Assembly: GCA_029449235.1 (NCBI GenBank)
Contig: JANATG010000009.1
Coordinates: forward strand, 62,001 to 126,000
DNA: 64,000 nt
Origin: Linnemannia schmuckeri
Lineage: Eukaryota; Mortierellomycota; Mortierellomycetes; Mortierellales; Mortierellaceae
Direction of reading: 5' to 3'
Both the position numbers and the translations under genes were made by a program. Positions 22,272-33,499 of this stretch are shown piece after piece (within the stretch, counting starts at the first letter, position 1; every line of letters starts with the position of its first letter). The notes under the pieces were generated by a model, which searched no databases, was not told where the DNA came from, and saw only the letters and a program-made list of their open reading frames with translations.

Positions 22272-25200
22272 CTAATGGTGATGAGCAGGAGCGACATACC
22301 CACCCATGATACTCCAAAGGTTCTCGGCCAGCAACCAGTAGATCTCATGGTTGGCATTATGAGTGCGGATACCGTGGTCGCTATCCGTGAAGAAATGGGA
22401 CTTGAAGCGGTGGTTGCCTGCAAGCGTCAACCTGTCCAACAGCACAAACGCGTTCTGAACATGCACATTGTCTATAAGAGACGAGATAGTTTTTTTTTTA
22501 AAAAAAAAATGCAATGCCTGAGATTAGTACTTGTGCTCATATCCATTGCCATTTCTGCCGATCAAGTAGCACACAAAGAGAATCAAAAAAGACGTACCAT
22601 CGCCAGTGCCGTGGACGAGGAGGAAGTCACTGTTCTCAAACCCGGTCATGTTGGTGACGGCGGTGGTTTCGTAACCCTTCAAGTTGGTCGTGGGCAGGTT
22701 CATGTATCTCTCGGTGTAGACAGAGTCGTAGAACCGGAAATCGGTGACTGGAGCAACTGACATGGCCGCTCTGAAGACTCCGCTATTCGCCTCCGTAATC
22801 TTGGCCGCCATGAATCCTCCATACGACTGATAACAGTAATAAATAAAGGAAATCGAGTCTTAGTTATTATCCACTGACGGCATCGTATTCAACATAAAAG
22901 CAAAAACAGAATAAGAAAGAGGACTTACCCAACCCCAGATGGCGACGCGCTCGGGATCGACATAAGGCAGAGTCTTCCAGTGCTCACCAGCAGCAATCTG
23001 ATCCTGCGTCTCAAACTTGCCCAACTGGTTGACAACGCTGATCCTGAAATCACGTCCACGGTAACCTGTACCACGCCCGTCCACAACCACAACTACATAT
23101 TTTAACTTCTCAGCCGACGACATCACAGCACTGAATCCCAACTGAAATTGTGTATCAACCAACTGTGATCCAGGACCACCGTAGACCTGGAACAAAACAG
23201 GGTGCTTCTGCTCGGGTGCAAAGCCGGGAGGCAAGAACTCCATATAGTTGCACTCGCGACCGTTCAACTCTACAGTTCCCCAACGACGGGTAGGGTGTTG
23301 GATATTCTCCAAGAGGGCACGGAGAGAGGCGTTATCCTCAACGTCGGTATTGAACTTTTCGTCAGAGATTTTCTTGACCTTCTGCCATGGGACGTCGGGT
23401 CCGCGGTATGAGAGCAAGTAGTATCCAGCGCCAGTCGAGAATGATGCTGCATAGTATCCCTGTTGAGACACATCCGTCAACGCCTTGCGCTCTGTCGTAT
23501 CCATTGCCACGCTAGCACGTTGATCAAATTGTACAACAATTGTTAGTTAAAGTGGCCATTTAAGTGCATTTATGCCAGGAAGAAAATTACGACGCAAGCA
23601 AGCATACCTGTAGAGATGGCGCTCGATGCTGGCCTTCTCAGTGGAGATGTAGTAGACAAGGCCATCCTGCTCATTGACAGCTGCCATGGACTGAACCTCC
23701 CACTCTCCGTTGGTCAGCCACTTGGGTTTGGGGTTATCCACAGGGGTGTAGAGCGCAATGTGGTTGTATCCATTATTGTTGCCAATGTCGAGGTAACCAC
23801 CCTTGGGGACAGCATCCGAAGGGCGAACATAGCGAATGCTCTGCTGCATATCGATCCAGCCACCATCCTGCTTGCCTGCATCCCATTCGCGCACAATCTT
23901 TCCAGTCAACGAGACAGGGTCAACCAAGACCAGCTTCTCATGGTTCTGGACACGGTTTTGAACCTTGACAAGCAAAGCCGACGATCCTTCAGTGGCCCAC
24001 AGGACCTCGGCAATGATCCGGTTGTTGTCGTCAAAGGTGTTGCCAAGGTTGATGGGCTCCAGGGGTTGGACAGCAGTGGGGCGGAGGGCGGTCTTGATGT
24101 TGTAGAGGTGCAAGTTGACAATGGGGTTAGGGAACCCAACCTTGGGGTACTTCATCATGATGTCCTTGGGGTAAGAAGGAGCGTTGAGCTGGTTGTTCAT
24201 GTAGAGCGAGTAATGGAACTCGGGCACCTCTGTCTCATCAAAGCGCAAGAAGGCAATGGCGGTACCGTCGGGCGACCACCACAATGCTGCAGGTGAGCCA
24301 TAAACCTCCTCTTCATACACCCAGTCAGTGATTCCGTTGAAGATGGTGACAGCGCCGTCGTAGGTGATTTGGTGACGGAGGAGGAGCTCCTCATAAAGAT
24401 ACAAGTTGTTATCCTGGACATAGGCCAAGGTGTGGCCAACAGGACTCCACTCGACATACTCGACTCCGGGTTGGTTAGGCGTATCCAAGAGGGGCGTTAA
24501 TTCGTAGTTCTCCATGTTGTAGATGTAGTATGTCGCATTGAAGGAGTGGCGCCATTGCTGCATAAAAAAACAAAGGGGGTTATTAGGCAACTGTTGCACA
24601 TCTCGCATGAATAAATGCATCGTCGGAGGGTTAACACGCGCTTTGTACATCCAAATTTACCTTGCGGCGGTCAGTGCCCAAGAGCACGTACTTCTGATCA
24701 GGGGACACTTGAAACGAAAAGAAAGGGATACGTTTACCATGGGCCTAAGGGGGTGCAAAACAGAACAAAACAACAATGGTCAATTATATTTGTAGGTGAT
24801 CAGGGGGTGGATTTGTGGATAGAAGGAAAAGAAGGAGGACCGATCTAAGACATATTGCTGTTCTTTTGTTGTCTGGCCGTTGGTGGAAGGATGGTATTTC
24901 AAATGCAGGATTGAAAACGGCAAGACTTACATCTGTCACATTGGCGCCAGGGAGGAAAACCTTGGGTTTAGATCCATCAACGTTGCTCAGGATGATGTCG
25001 CCGTCAGCATTGACAGTCGAATACACGCCATCATCACCTATAATGAGCAGACCATAAATTAGGGAAAGGTCAGTTGTGCGTTTCTCTTGAGACCCTTACA
25101 GAAAAGTGAACGAACGCGCAGTTGCTCATTAATAAAATAGCGAGTGATGAGGTCCAATTTGCTTACCATAGGGCATCCAGGCCAAAGATTGGTACTTTGG

Positions 25201-25311
25201 TGTAAAGGACTGGTTGAACATGTCATCGAGCTGGTAAGATGGTCTCATATCTGCCATGGGTTCGTGTGAGAGCGCGACTGTTGTTGCGGCGATGGCAATT
25301 GTGTCCCCATG

Positions 25312-25347
<36 letters not shown>

Positions 25348-26084
25348 AAAAAAAGAAAGATGATATCCCAAAGTAGCACAGATAGCCATCAAAACAGAGT
25401 TGACAGGGTTCATGAAAAAAGGTGGTTAGTCGGACTGCGGACTTTGGGTTCCATTAAAGGAAAGCATTCAATTGCTATTTTTTTTTTCTCGCAGAGTGTA
25501 CGAGCAGAATGGTAGAAAGGACCACTTACTTAGGCGTCTAACGCCGAGGGTGACGGCAATGACGACCCAGATGGCGAGGATAGCACCAAAGATAGTCAGG
25601 CAGACACGGTTGCATCGAGTTAGCTACGAAGGATTAAACAATAATAGCAAATAAAAATGTTGAGATATTGCGCGCATCTCCGTAACATGATCATCACCGC
25701 GAAGAGAGAGTGGTTCAAATTCAATTGATGCTGAAGCAGGAAGGAAGGTGCGCTTACGACGGGCGTCTCGATATAAGGGCCTCTGTTGGAGCGACGACGA
25801 GAGGTGGGGAGGTAATCCTTTTCGTTGTTGCCATCGTCGTCAGAAGAAGAGTAGATATAGCGGTCGCTGTCGTCACTGTCGTCGTCAGCATAGTCTTCGT
25901 CTTCAGGCTGGGTCGAGGGTCTCTTTTGGAGAAGCGAGTCTGACCGCTGACCTTGCTGTGTCGCTGTGTTGTTGTTTGAGAGGTCGAACTGGTCGGAGGT
26001 TAAGACGGTCTGGAGGTCGTCAAAGTCGTGGTCGTCTCCAGCCAGGGTCTCGTACCGCCCGCCGCTGCCACGTGGACGAGACAT
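22272..26084 (-). CDS. Type II membrane dipeptidyl aminopeptidase (S9B, DPP4/STE13-like)
   Basis: Nine exons (25758-26084, 25530-25623, 25167-25277, 24931-25037, 24661-24744, 23608-24557, 22929-23511, 22598-22826, 22272-22471) give 894 residues. An acidic cytosolic tail of about 110 residues precedes one signal-anchor segment (VCLTIFGAILAIWVVIAVTL, about 116-137). A beta-propeller domain follows, with landmarks such as NGITDWVYEEEVYGSPAALWW. The catalytic alpha/beta-hydrolase has GWSYGG (Ser about 753, the GWS split by an intron), HGTGDDNVH (Asp about 828) and SDHGI (His about 861), so the triad is complete. The EE pair in DWVYEEEVY is the family's N-terminus-binding motif. It probably removes X-Pro or X-Ala dipeptides in the late Golgi or vacuole, like yeast Ste13 or Dap2; which of the two cannot be told. 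Intron 2 holds a T34 tract on the coding strand. Confidence 0.93.
25312..25345. repeat. A34 tract (T34 on the coding strand) inside an intron
   Basis: The 34-nt homopolymer ends 32 bp upstream of the exon 3 acceptor of the aminopeptidase gene when read on the minus strand. It is therefore positioned as an extreme polypyrimidine tract. Confidence 0.9.
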
Positions 26085-26718
26085 GAGGGTAGTGGTGGTG
26101 AGAATGGGTGCTGTGTGTGTGAATGCCAGTGAGGTACTAGTACGAGTGCGTAAGTGTGAACGAGAAGGAGTGATTAGGTGTGGGTAGACGATGAGGAATA
26201 AAGAAGGGATCGAGAGGGGATAAGGGATTCTGTTAAGTGGCGTGTGGTGTGAATGAGAGAGAAAGAGAAGGAGGGGAGGTGAGTGGGTGGAATGGTCAAT
26301 TGGCGTCGGAAAGGGAGGGTAAGTGGTGGTGGACAAGAGGACAAGAGGACAGGAAGACAAAGGACAAGAAACTCAGAAGGCAAAGAGAAAAAGAATATTT
26401 GCTGAGCCAAGAAGGGTCGACTAAACTAAGAAGACGAAGAGGGGGTTGTCGCATAAATTCAAGGGGCTCTAATAGAAGGGTTCTGATTGGATGAGAGACA
26501 GAGTCGAGGAGAACCACCAAGAGGAAGAAGTGTGAAGGAGCTGAGACACAAAACACGTTTTGTGTTGAAGTCCTCGTCACTTTTGTTAAAGAACGATCGA
26601 TCGACGACAGCGAAGGAAGAACCAGTGAACAGAAAGTATGTAGGGAAAGAAGAGCCTGAGGGAAGGGGCACAGCATAGTTGATCTGCCGTCACCAAAATC
26701 AGTATTTAATTCATTTTA
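26085..26718. promoter_or_regulatory. Upstream region of the aminopeptidase gene
   Basis: The 630 bp are purine-rich on the + strand, so pyrimidine-rich in the sense of the gene, as in other promoters here. Frames on the minus strand (for example 26296-26676) encode Ser/Leu/Pro/Phe-rich low-complexity peptides, which are compositional artefacts. No other gene is seen. Confidence 0.4.
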
Positions 26719-27790
26719 TTATATCAATCCCCACTGTATCGGGTGAAGGGCTACAAAACTACTCCTCAGTGGCAATGGGAACCCCTTGTCAAGCACTCGG
26801 AGATCTTTGACCTTGTCCAAAGTCATGCCATAGAGAATCGTCCCCTGTACAGCCGCTCCATAAACAATAGCCTCGTCGAGGTTGACCGAGGACATGTTGG
26901 GTACCTTGCGGTCGAAATATTTAGAGAGCATCTGCTGGACCTTGAGAATCTGGCTCGACCCACCGACAAGGAAAACCTCGTCGACGGAACTCTTGGTTAC
27001 ATTGGCGTCCTTGAGGACCTCCTGGACATGCTTCAAGTTCGAGCGGAAGATGTCGTCATTGGGCTTCTCGAAAATTGGCACGCGTCAAGGCAAATGAAAA
27101 TCGACACCCTTGACGAGCGAGTCAACCTTGATAAAAGCCTCCTTGATGGAAGGGAGATTGTGCTCATATGCTCAGATGCTGCTCGGAGGCGAAGGCGGGC
27201 ACTGTAGTCCGAGGAGATTTCCTGTTTGCTGGTGCACTTGAACCCTTTGGTAATATCGGCGACAATGCGGTTATCGATATCGTTGCCTCCCGACTGACGA
27301 CCGCCAGCAAAAGCAAAGTTCTCAACAACATTGTCCCTGACCCTCAGAGGGGAGACATTCGACTTGCCAGAGCCAAAATCAAATACCAGAACATTCTTGG
27401 CCTCGGTGGTCTTCATGCTCAACTTGTAGGCAATGCCGGAAGCGGCGAGTTCATTGAGGATGCGGAGTACGTTGAATCCGGCTGTCGCCTCTGCGCCCTT
27501 GGTGGCCTGGCGTTGAACGTCCGTGCAGCTGGCTGGGACAGCAAAGAAAACGTCGGTGACGGCGGCTCCGAGATGGGTCTCGGTGAGCTTGAGCAAATGT
27601 ATTATAACCATAACAGAGATTTGGCTGAAACAAACTTGATCCCAAACTGCTCAACCTAGAAAAAGGATGTGTTGCGCAAGCTCTTCACCAATACTGGCTC
27701 ACTCAAGTTGGATTTGCTGTCTTGGGAACGAAGACCGAAGGCACGTTTAGCGCCAAAGATGGTGCTGAGGGGTTAAGAGAGGCCTGCTCC
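26719..27790 (-). pseudogene. Decayed Hsp70 ATPase-domain relic (copy A)
   Basis: On the minus strand, pieces of an Hsp70 nucleotide-binding domain occur in order: STIFGAKRAFGLRSQ (about 27780), VQRQATKGAEATAGFNVLRI (27500), GGNDIDNRIVADITKGF (27280), then KVDSLVKGVDFHL and DEVFLVGGSSQILKVQQML (26960). The last piece runs to KVKDLRVLDKG, where a substrate-binding domain should begin, and then ends. The frame is broken: a shift occurs near 27170, an in-frame TGA follows KGVDFHLP near 27083, and there is a TAG near 27655. The phosphate-binding DLGGGTFDVS has become DFGSGKSNVS. The N-terminal IDLGTT motif was not found. It is best read as a pseudogene truncated after the ATPase domain; introns could explain some but not all of the breaks. 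Confidence 0.8.
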
Positions 27791-28421
27791 TTTTTTTCTT
27801 TTGTATCCTTCCCCCATCAATATATTCTTTCAACCATCCATATCGTTCGCTCATTCCTTCAGCCCACAAGTTCTTTTGGAGCCTCCAAAAGTGCTATGAA
27901 ATAGGCAGCTACATCCTTCATCAACTTTCAAATGGAGGAAAAAGTGAAGCAGCCCAAATGACTATGTAATAGCAAACCCAGTCTGGTGCATTTAGGTTAC
28001 CAGATATGGGAGAACGATAAAGTGTGTAAAATTTAAGGTCCTGAATTAAGATATTAGGCTCCGCAACGAGCAGCTCTTGGATGGATCGAGTAACACTTCC
28101 CGTGTCAAGCACACCATTGATTCAATTTCTTCTTTATTATTTATTCCCGCTGACCGTTTCTCTTATGCTGTTATTTGAAAACGGCAAGATGAGCGCACAA
28201 TGACTGAAAAGCTCAGTTCCTCAAATCCCAGAATGCGACTTACATAAAAACCTTAGGGTCTCTTTGCATTTTTCTTTTTTTTTCTCACCATTCAAATCAT
28301 CCTCCACACTTGTAAGTTACATGGCCTCTCTCGCCGCCTCGACACACCGTTCTTATTCACCCTCTTACTGATAATCCCTTTTTTAATCTGCCAACCATTG
28401 ATATGTTATATAGTCTCAACC
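27791..28421. other. Intergenic region with candidate 5' UTR intron of the secreted-protein relic
   Basis: No gene is recognised. At its right end, GTAAGT (about 28312) and a TATATAG (about 28413) could border an intron in the 5' UTR of the relic that starts at 28422. The T-rich block at 28260-28300 looks like a core promoter. Confidence 0.35.
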
Positions 28422-28862
28422 ATGGTCAACTCCACTCTCCTTCTGGCTCTCGCCTTTGCCGCCGCCTCTGCTATTACCACCGAGGTCGCCATTGCTTTTT
28501 ACCGGAACGCTTAGTTAAAAGGCGAGTAGACACAATGCCTAAAGGCATATGAATCTGATCATTCTACAGTGTCGGAGACAAGATGGCGTTATTGGGTATT
28601 CTTCAAATTTAATAATGGAGACGTTTTTCTTAAGAGGTCCAGCGATACGCTGTACGAAGGAGTTACCTGCGACAATCTTTATGATCGATGGTCCTCCCAG
28701 AGGCTCTGTGACAGCGAAGCATATCACATGAGCGAGTTTCCAACTCTTAACGATAAGATGAGCAGTTTCAAGCTCGCCAACTTTGCAACCTCGACTATCA
28801 GAAGTCACGCCGAGAATGGCGGGGAGGATACCAAGAATGGCAAGTGCCGCGTCTACAAATAA
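28422..28862 (+). pseudogene. Broken gene for a small secreted crystallin-like protein
   Basis: ATG at 28422 (context CCATGG) opens MVNSTLLLALAFAAASAITT, a good signal peptide, followed by EVAIAFYRNA and a TAG stop at 28512. A second open block at about 28570-28862 reads NGDVFLKRSS, GVTCDNLYDRW, DKMSSFKLANFATSTI and NGKCRVYK. The pattern (FYRNA, a Cys-Asx-Leu motif, then a SFKL block with an aromatic/hydrophobic tail) resembles the small secreted beta/gamma-crystallin-like proteins that I believe are common in Mortierella-type fungi; that link is from memory. No splice pair joins the two blocks in phase: the only nearby donor-like GTTAAA leads to a stop. I therefore call it broken, but an unusual intron or a sequencing error is possible. 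Confidence 0.45.
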
Positions 28863-31319
28863 CTTCTCTACTGTGGAGTGAGAGAGTTTTATGCTCTCTC
28901 TCTCACTCTTTCTTAGCTGCCTCATTGCGCATTAATTTACTTCAGTAGACTTACGTTTTCTCAAGTACATATTTACCCATCAAGCATTGAACAATAACCG
29001 CATCTGTACTTTGCTTTTGTGATCTCAACACAAAAGAGTGTCGATCCTACTCTTCCAATAATGCGAACGTTTTGTGCCCGTTCAGTGAAATAGACCCTTG
29101 AATGCGTTTCAGCATTGGAGTAAGGAAAACAAATAACATTTTCCCCTAAGGACAAAATAAAACGGCAAAATATACACGAATAGGGGTAATGGGCTGTATG
29201 GTGAGAGCGCGCTGGTTATAATTTAGTTGATCTCGCGTTTGTAATTCCGGCATCACCAGCACGCGTTTATGGCAGGGTGACCAGGATTGTACGAAAAAAT
29301 GCGAACCTAGGATGAGGTGATATTTCAGAGGCGAAAAATGAGGGAAAAGAGGACCAGTTTTCTTTGAAAAGGAAGCGCGATCGACAAAAAGTACCAGTTA
29401 GAAATACCTAGAAGCAATGCACGCCTGTTCAATAAGGATCGCACCGGGCAAGGAGTCGGCACATGCGACAGCACATCGTAGAGGAGAGTGGGGCCGAAAT
29501 CGGATAATTAGACTGGGCTCACACCAATTGCGAATGTAATGGAGATCAAACTGTACACTTATGAACGGATCACAACTTGCAACATTTGTTGACGCCAACA
29601 GAAGCCCACTTATGGCTAATTACAAATAGCAAAGGAGACGTCTGCGCTACAGATCGTTGTCATCAGCAACTACATCAGTAACAACCAGAACAACGGAAAG
29701 AACAGGACCTACTTGTCAACCCTGTCCGTTCGCGGCTTGTGTCCTTGCACTGTCTCTTTTCTAACTCTGCTATAGTCTACACCCTTTTCTCTTCTCACCT
29801 TCTTCATTTCCCCCTGCCCCTACTCTGTGTATACCTTACTTTGGAAGGGATCCGGATCTGTCAAGACGATAATGGTAGCCAAGACGTGGAACGAGATGGA
29901 AAGGGAAGACATAGATTGCACTTGAAGATCACACTGTTTTTATTTAAACAGTAAAATTGATAAAAGGATAATTTTGATATTTCCCTACGGCTGCAACATA
30001 GATGACATACAGCTGTAGTTCCAATGGCACCTCTAGGGCTCTTTTTCTTACTCTTCCCCTTTGACCCTGAACGGGGCGCAACAATTCTTCACTAACTACT
30101 CCGATTTCCACCCAGCACTGCCTTTTGAGAAACAAAAGAAAGACATAATAAATAGGTGGCACCATTTGAACAGTAGAAAACATAAACGCCAAGAGAGTAG
30201 TCGTTCTTGTTTGGAATTTGATTTTCGTCAACTTTCATCCACACCATATCGCCATGCATCAGATGCATCACCATCATACTGTGTCCAGTTCCAGTAGTGT
30301 ATTTGGGATGTTAAGTACTGTATATCGGTTGCTGTTCGACCTATTCTCGACGGTCGTCCAGGAGTAGTAGTCGCGAAAGTATGATGTAAGAGTAAGATGA
30401 GATGACACAATCTCACACTACGTGCGGATTGCGAAAAGGAAAAATACAAAGCGCGAGCGCGAAGTTGCAACATCCAATTGGCTGTTTCGTGACGTGGTGA
30501 TAACGTGGACAGGCGCTATACCCGAGCAAGGACAACACGAACATTTTTTTTTCCAATATCCTTTTTTTTCACTTACCTTCTCTCCCTTTCCTTTCTTACC
30601 TCTCCGCTTTACCCATCTTCTTCTTTTGTCCCTCCTTTTTTCCCACTCACCCTCCACGCTTCTCATTCTTCATTGACAACGCTCTTATGACGCTCTACTC
30701 ACAACATACTACTCACCACAAACACACGCTCTACTATCGCTATCGCCACCAACAGAGCCACCTTTTAACAACCTCCCCTCTTTTTGAGTGCAGAACCTGA
30801 ACGATACTGATCCAGGTTTGTAGCGCCGCTCTGTTAACAGGAATATAGTCAATCTTCATGATCCCACCCATTTTCAAAACTCATTGCTGACTTTTCGCTC
30901 TGTCGTGATAACCATTGAACAGGCGCTCTCATTACACCTCTATTAAAACCACAATGCTTATTTGCGTTGAAACCACAACTCGGGAAACGCACAAAACCTT
31001 ACCCTTATCACAACCCCAGGTATGTGTCATTGTGTTTAGGAGTTGGATACATGCTTCTTGTTTATTTTTTTTTCAACAAAGTATCTTATAAAGCACTCCG
31101 TCTTATCGCTTGACTCTATAAGCCCAAAGGACATCACTCCTTCTACATCGCTATCCCCCTGCCACTACGGTTCTCGTCCAGAATGTGAGGTAATTGTCAT
31201 GATTAAAGGAATATCCTGACTTTATGTTACATTTACAGGCCCATGCAGTCATGTTTTGTCGTTGCTTAAAGTGTCCTAACAATATTTCTTTACTTTATAA
31301 ATATGTACTAGGAATAATA
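28863..31319. other. Gene-poor interval
   Basis: No protein family, RNA gene or repeat is recognised. Short frames exist but have no conserved motif and no codon bias like neighbouring genes. A pyrimidine-rich block with a start-like ATG (about 30540-30955) resembles a promoter and might have belonged to the nuclease relic that follows. The short peptide beginning there (MLICVETTTRETHK) runs to a plausible donor, GTATGT, at about 31020. Confidence 0.4.
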
Positions 31320-32782
31320 TGAGGTAGAGAGGATATTTCGGATATCTCAAGCGTACACTCAAATATGAAGGCGAACTCGTTGACCCCACTGACTGTATTT
31401 GGGCGAAATGGAGCCCTGATTTTCTCAAGGGTATTATGATTTCATCCGTCAAAATCTCTCGGATGATCTATCGACAAACGCGTACGACCTCGGAGGGCGA
31501 TTGGGATATCAGATCAGGCCTCACCTGTACCTTTCCCGGTCAACTGTATACGTAGACGGATCATCACCTGCTTAAAACGCCAAAGTCCATGCAGGGAGAA
31601 CAAGGGTCGAGTCAAGAGCCTGCTCGAGTCCGACTATTTGTTGAAGGTCAAGAAGAGATCGGTGGATGGCAAATGGACCGCCAAGACTGTGGTAAAGCCT
31701 ATCTTTGAGAGATTTGCAGCCGTCTTTCGGATGTCATCGGACTTTACTCCGAGGTTCTTGGAGGGTCTGGACACCGTATTCACTGACGCAATCCTTTGGC
31801 GCGGGGAGGCAGTCACGCATATCGCCCAATCCATTGCCGAGAATGCAAAGGCTACCGCTGCGGATGTCGATTGTATCCGAGTCACGGTATCGTCGGACAG
31901 CGATCTAATGGGATACCGTTCGGTGTCAATCCTTCTGTGAAAACTCTCTGGGTCTGCTGGATCCGGCTTCGTCCTTCTCAGGAAGGATAGCGTTGGTTTC
32001 AAGACGGCGGATCAGTTGGAAGCGTTGGCAATAGTCTCGGACAATGACTACCATAAGAACCTATCCCAATATGGGTGGGCGAGTAACGTGAAGAACATCA
32101 AAGCCACGCCATCGGACAAGACCCACGACGCGTTCGACATTCTTGACAATTACATCCACCAGGTGAACACTAAGCAATCGAGAACGAAGGAACCTGTAAC
32201 CTGACAAACCTTTCAGGCGCCCATCCAGGTATTCCGCGACCTGAACTCCAGCTACAACAACACTCGTAGTCAAAGCAGTCATCCAGACTTTATCAGTCGT
32301 GTAGCGCTTCTGAAGGAGAGCATGGGTATGCGAGATGATACCAAGGGAATCAGAGTAAAGATGTCAAGAAATCAAATTGCAATGTTCGACAGGTCACGCG
32401 AGGCAAGCATGATTGTACAGGAACACCGGTGAACTAACATGGTGTGGTTTTCTTTTCTCGTGTACTTGAAAGGACCTTGACTTTATGTCGCTCGATACTC
32501 CGGGCCCAACCGCTACCGATCCTACTTTCGCCAAATGGGCACGATCAACTCCAACCTGCATCAAGTCGATATTCATATCCAGAGGCGACTATAAGTCAGC
32601 CGCCCAAGGAAGGAATGGCCAAGAAGTGTAAGAAAGAGGATGATGAATCTGAGGAGAAAGTGAAGCGGACCAAGGAGATTATCAAGGGATGCGGTATTCT
32701 TAAACGGCGTATGGGGGATCCTAGACAGAGGCGCAACCTCAAGGCAGCCACCAAAGCAGATCGCAGGCTGAGGAAGAACTGA
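31320..32782 (+). pseudogene. Relic of an XPG/FEN1-like nuclease family gene
   Basis: Degenerate coding sequence runs left to right. An N-terminal block near 31540 has YLSRSTVYVDGSS, resembling the first acidic motif of XPG-type PIN domains, and is followed by a TAA and a frameshift. A long frame from about 31590 to 32430 includes KKRSVDGKW, FRMSSDFTPRFLEGLD, TVSSDSDLMGYRSV (like the XPG-I motif TEDSDLLVFG of EXO1 in this window) and LAIVSDNDYHKNLSQYGWAS (like its GCDYLPSIPGMG). Only two in-frame TGA codons, at 31938 and 32202, interrupt it. A basic tail ending in KAATKADRRLRKN follows in another frame. Both motif spacing and order fit an XPG-like nuclease. Family assignment is an inference by eye, and introns might rescue part of the frame. 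Confidence 0.5.
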
Positions 32783-33460
32783 CCCACAAAATTTCTTTGG
32801 GTTAGCTCCTTGCATGCCAACATCAAAAGAACACTCAGTGGCGGAGATGAGAACGAGAACACCAATAATATACGTGATGCCATCGCTGAAGCATCAGATC
32901 AAGTCGATAATTATAAGCTATCCCTTTTTTTCGCATCACCGCCTCTTTCAATGTCATTCCAAATGTCGTATCAGTTCAACTCTTCCCACGCCCTTTTCTT
33001 TTTATACTTCGCCCTTTACATCCTCCACTGTCTGTAAAGTCACTTCGAACACCGCTTCAACGGCTCTTCTTTGATAAACCTGTTTCTTACACTCGCTCTT
33101 TTTTCATGCTCGTTACTGATGCTCAACTTATATTGGTTATGATCAAGTCCACATTTTTCTTGTGTAGCAAATCGAAGATTACCTGTTAAGACTATCTGTT
33201 CTTTGGCTATGAAAGCCCAAAAAGATATCGTGCAGGATCGATAATACACTGCTACTGGTTTGCTCACCTGCTAGAGTCGAAAAGAAAGTACAGTTGAATA
33301 CTCTTTCAGCACAGTTGAACCTTACATAGATGTGATCAGTGAAGGCGATAGAGTAAGAAAATTTAGGGAAAGATCATGTGTTCCATCTCATTTCTTTCGC
33401 CATAATTTTCCTTTGCTCCCTGTACAGTACATAAGAATAGTACTGCAAATCAGATTTCCT

Positions 33461-33499
<39 letters not shown>

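Noticed and set aside
27168..27659. 163-residue + frame over Hsp70 relic A
   Set aside because: Antisense shadow. The Hsp70 similarity is clearly on the minus strand.
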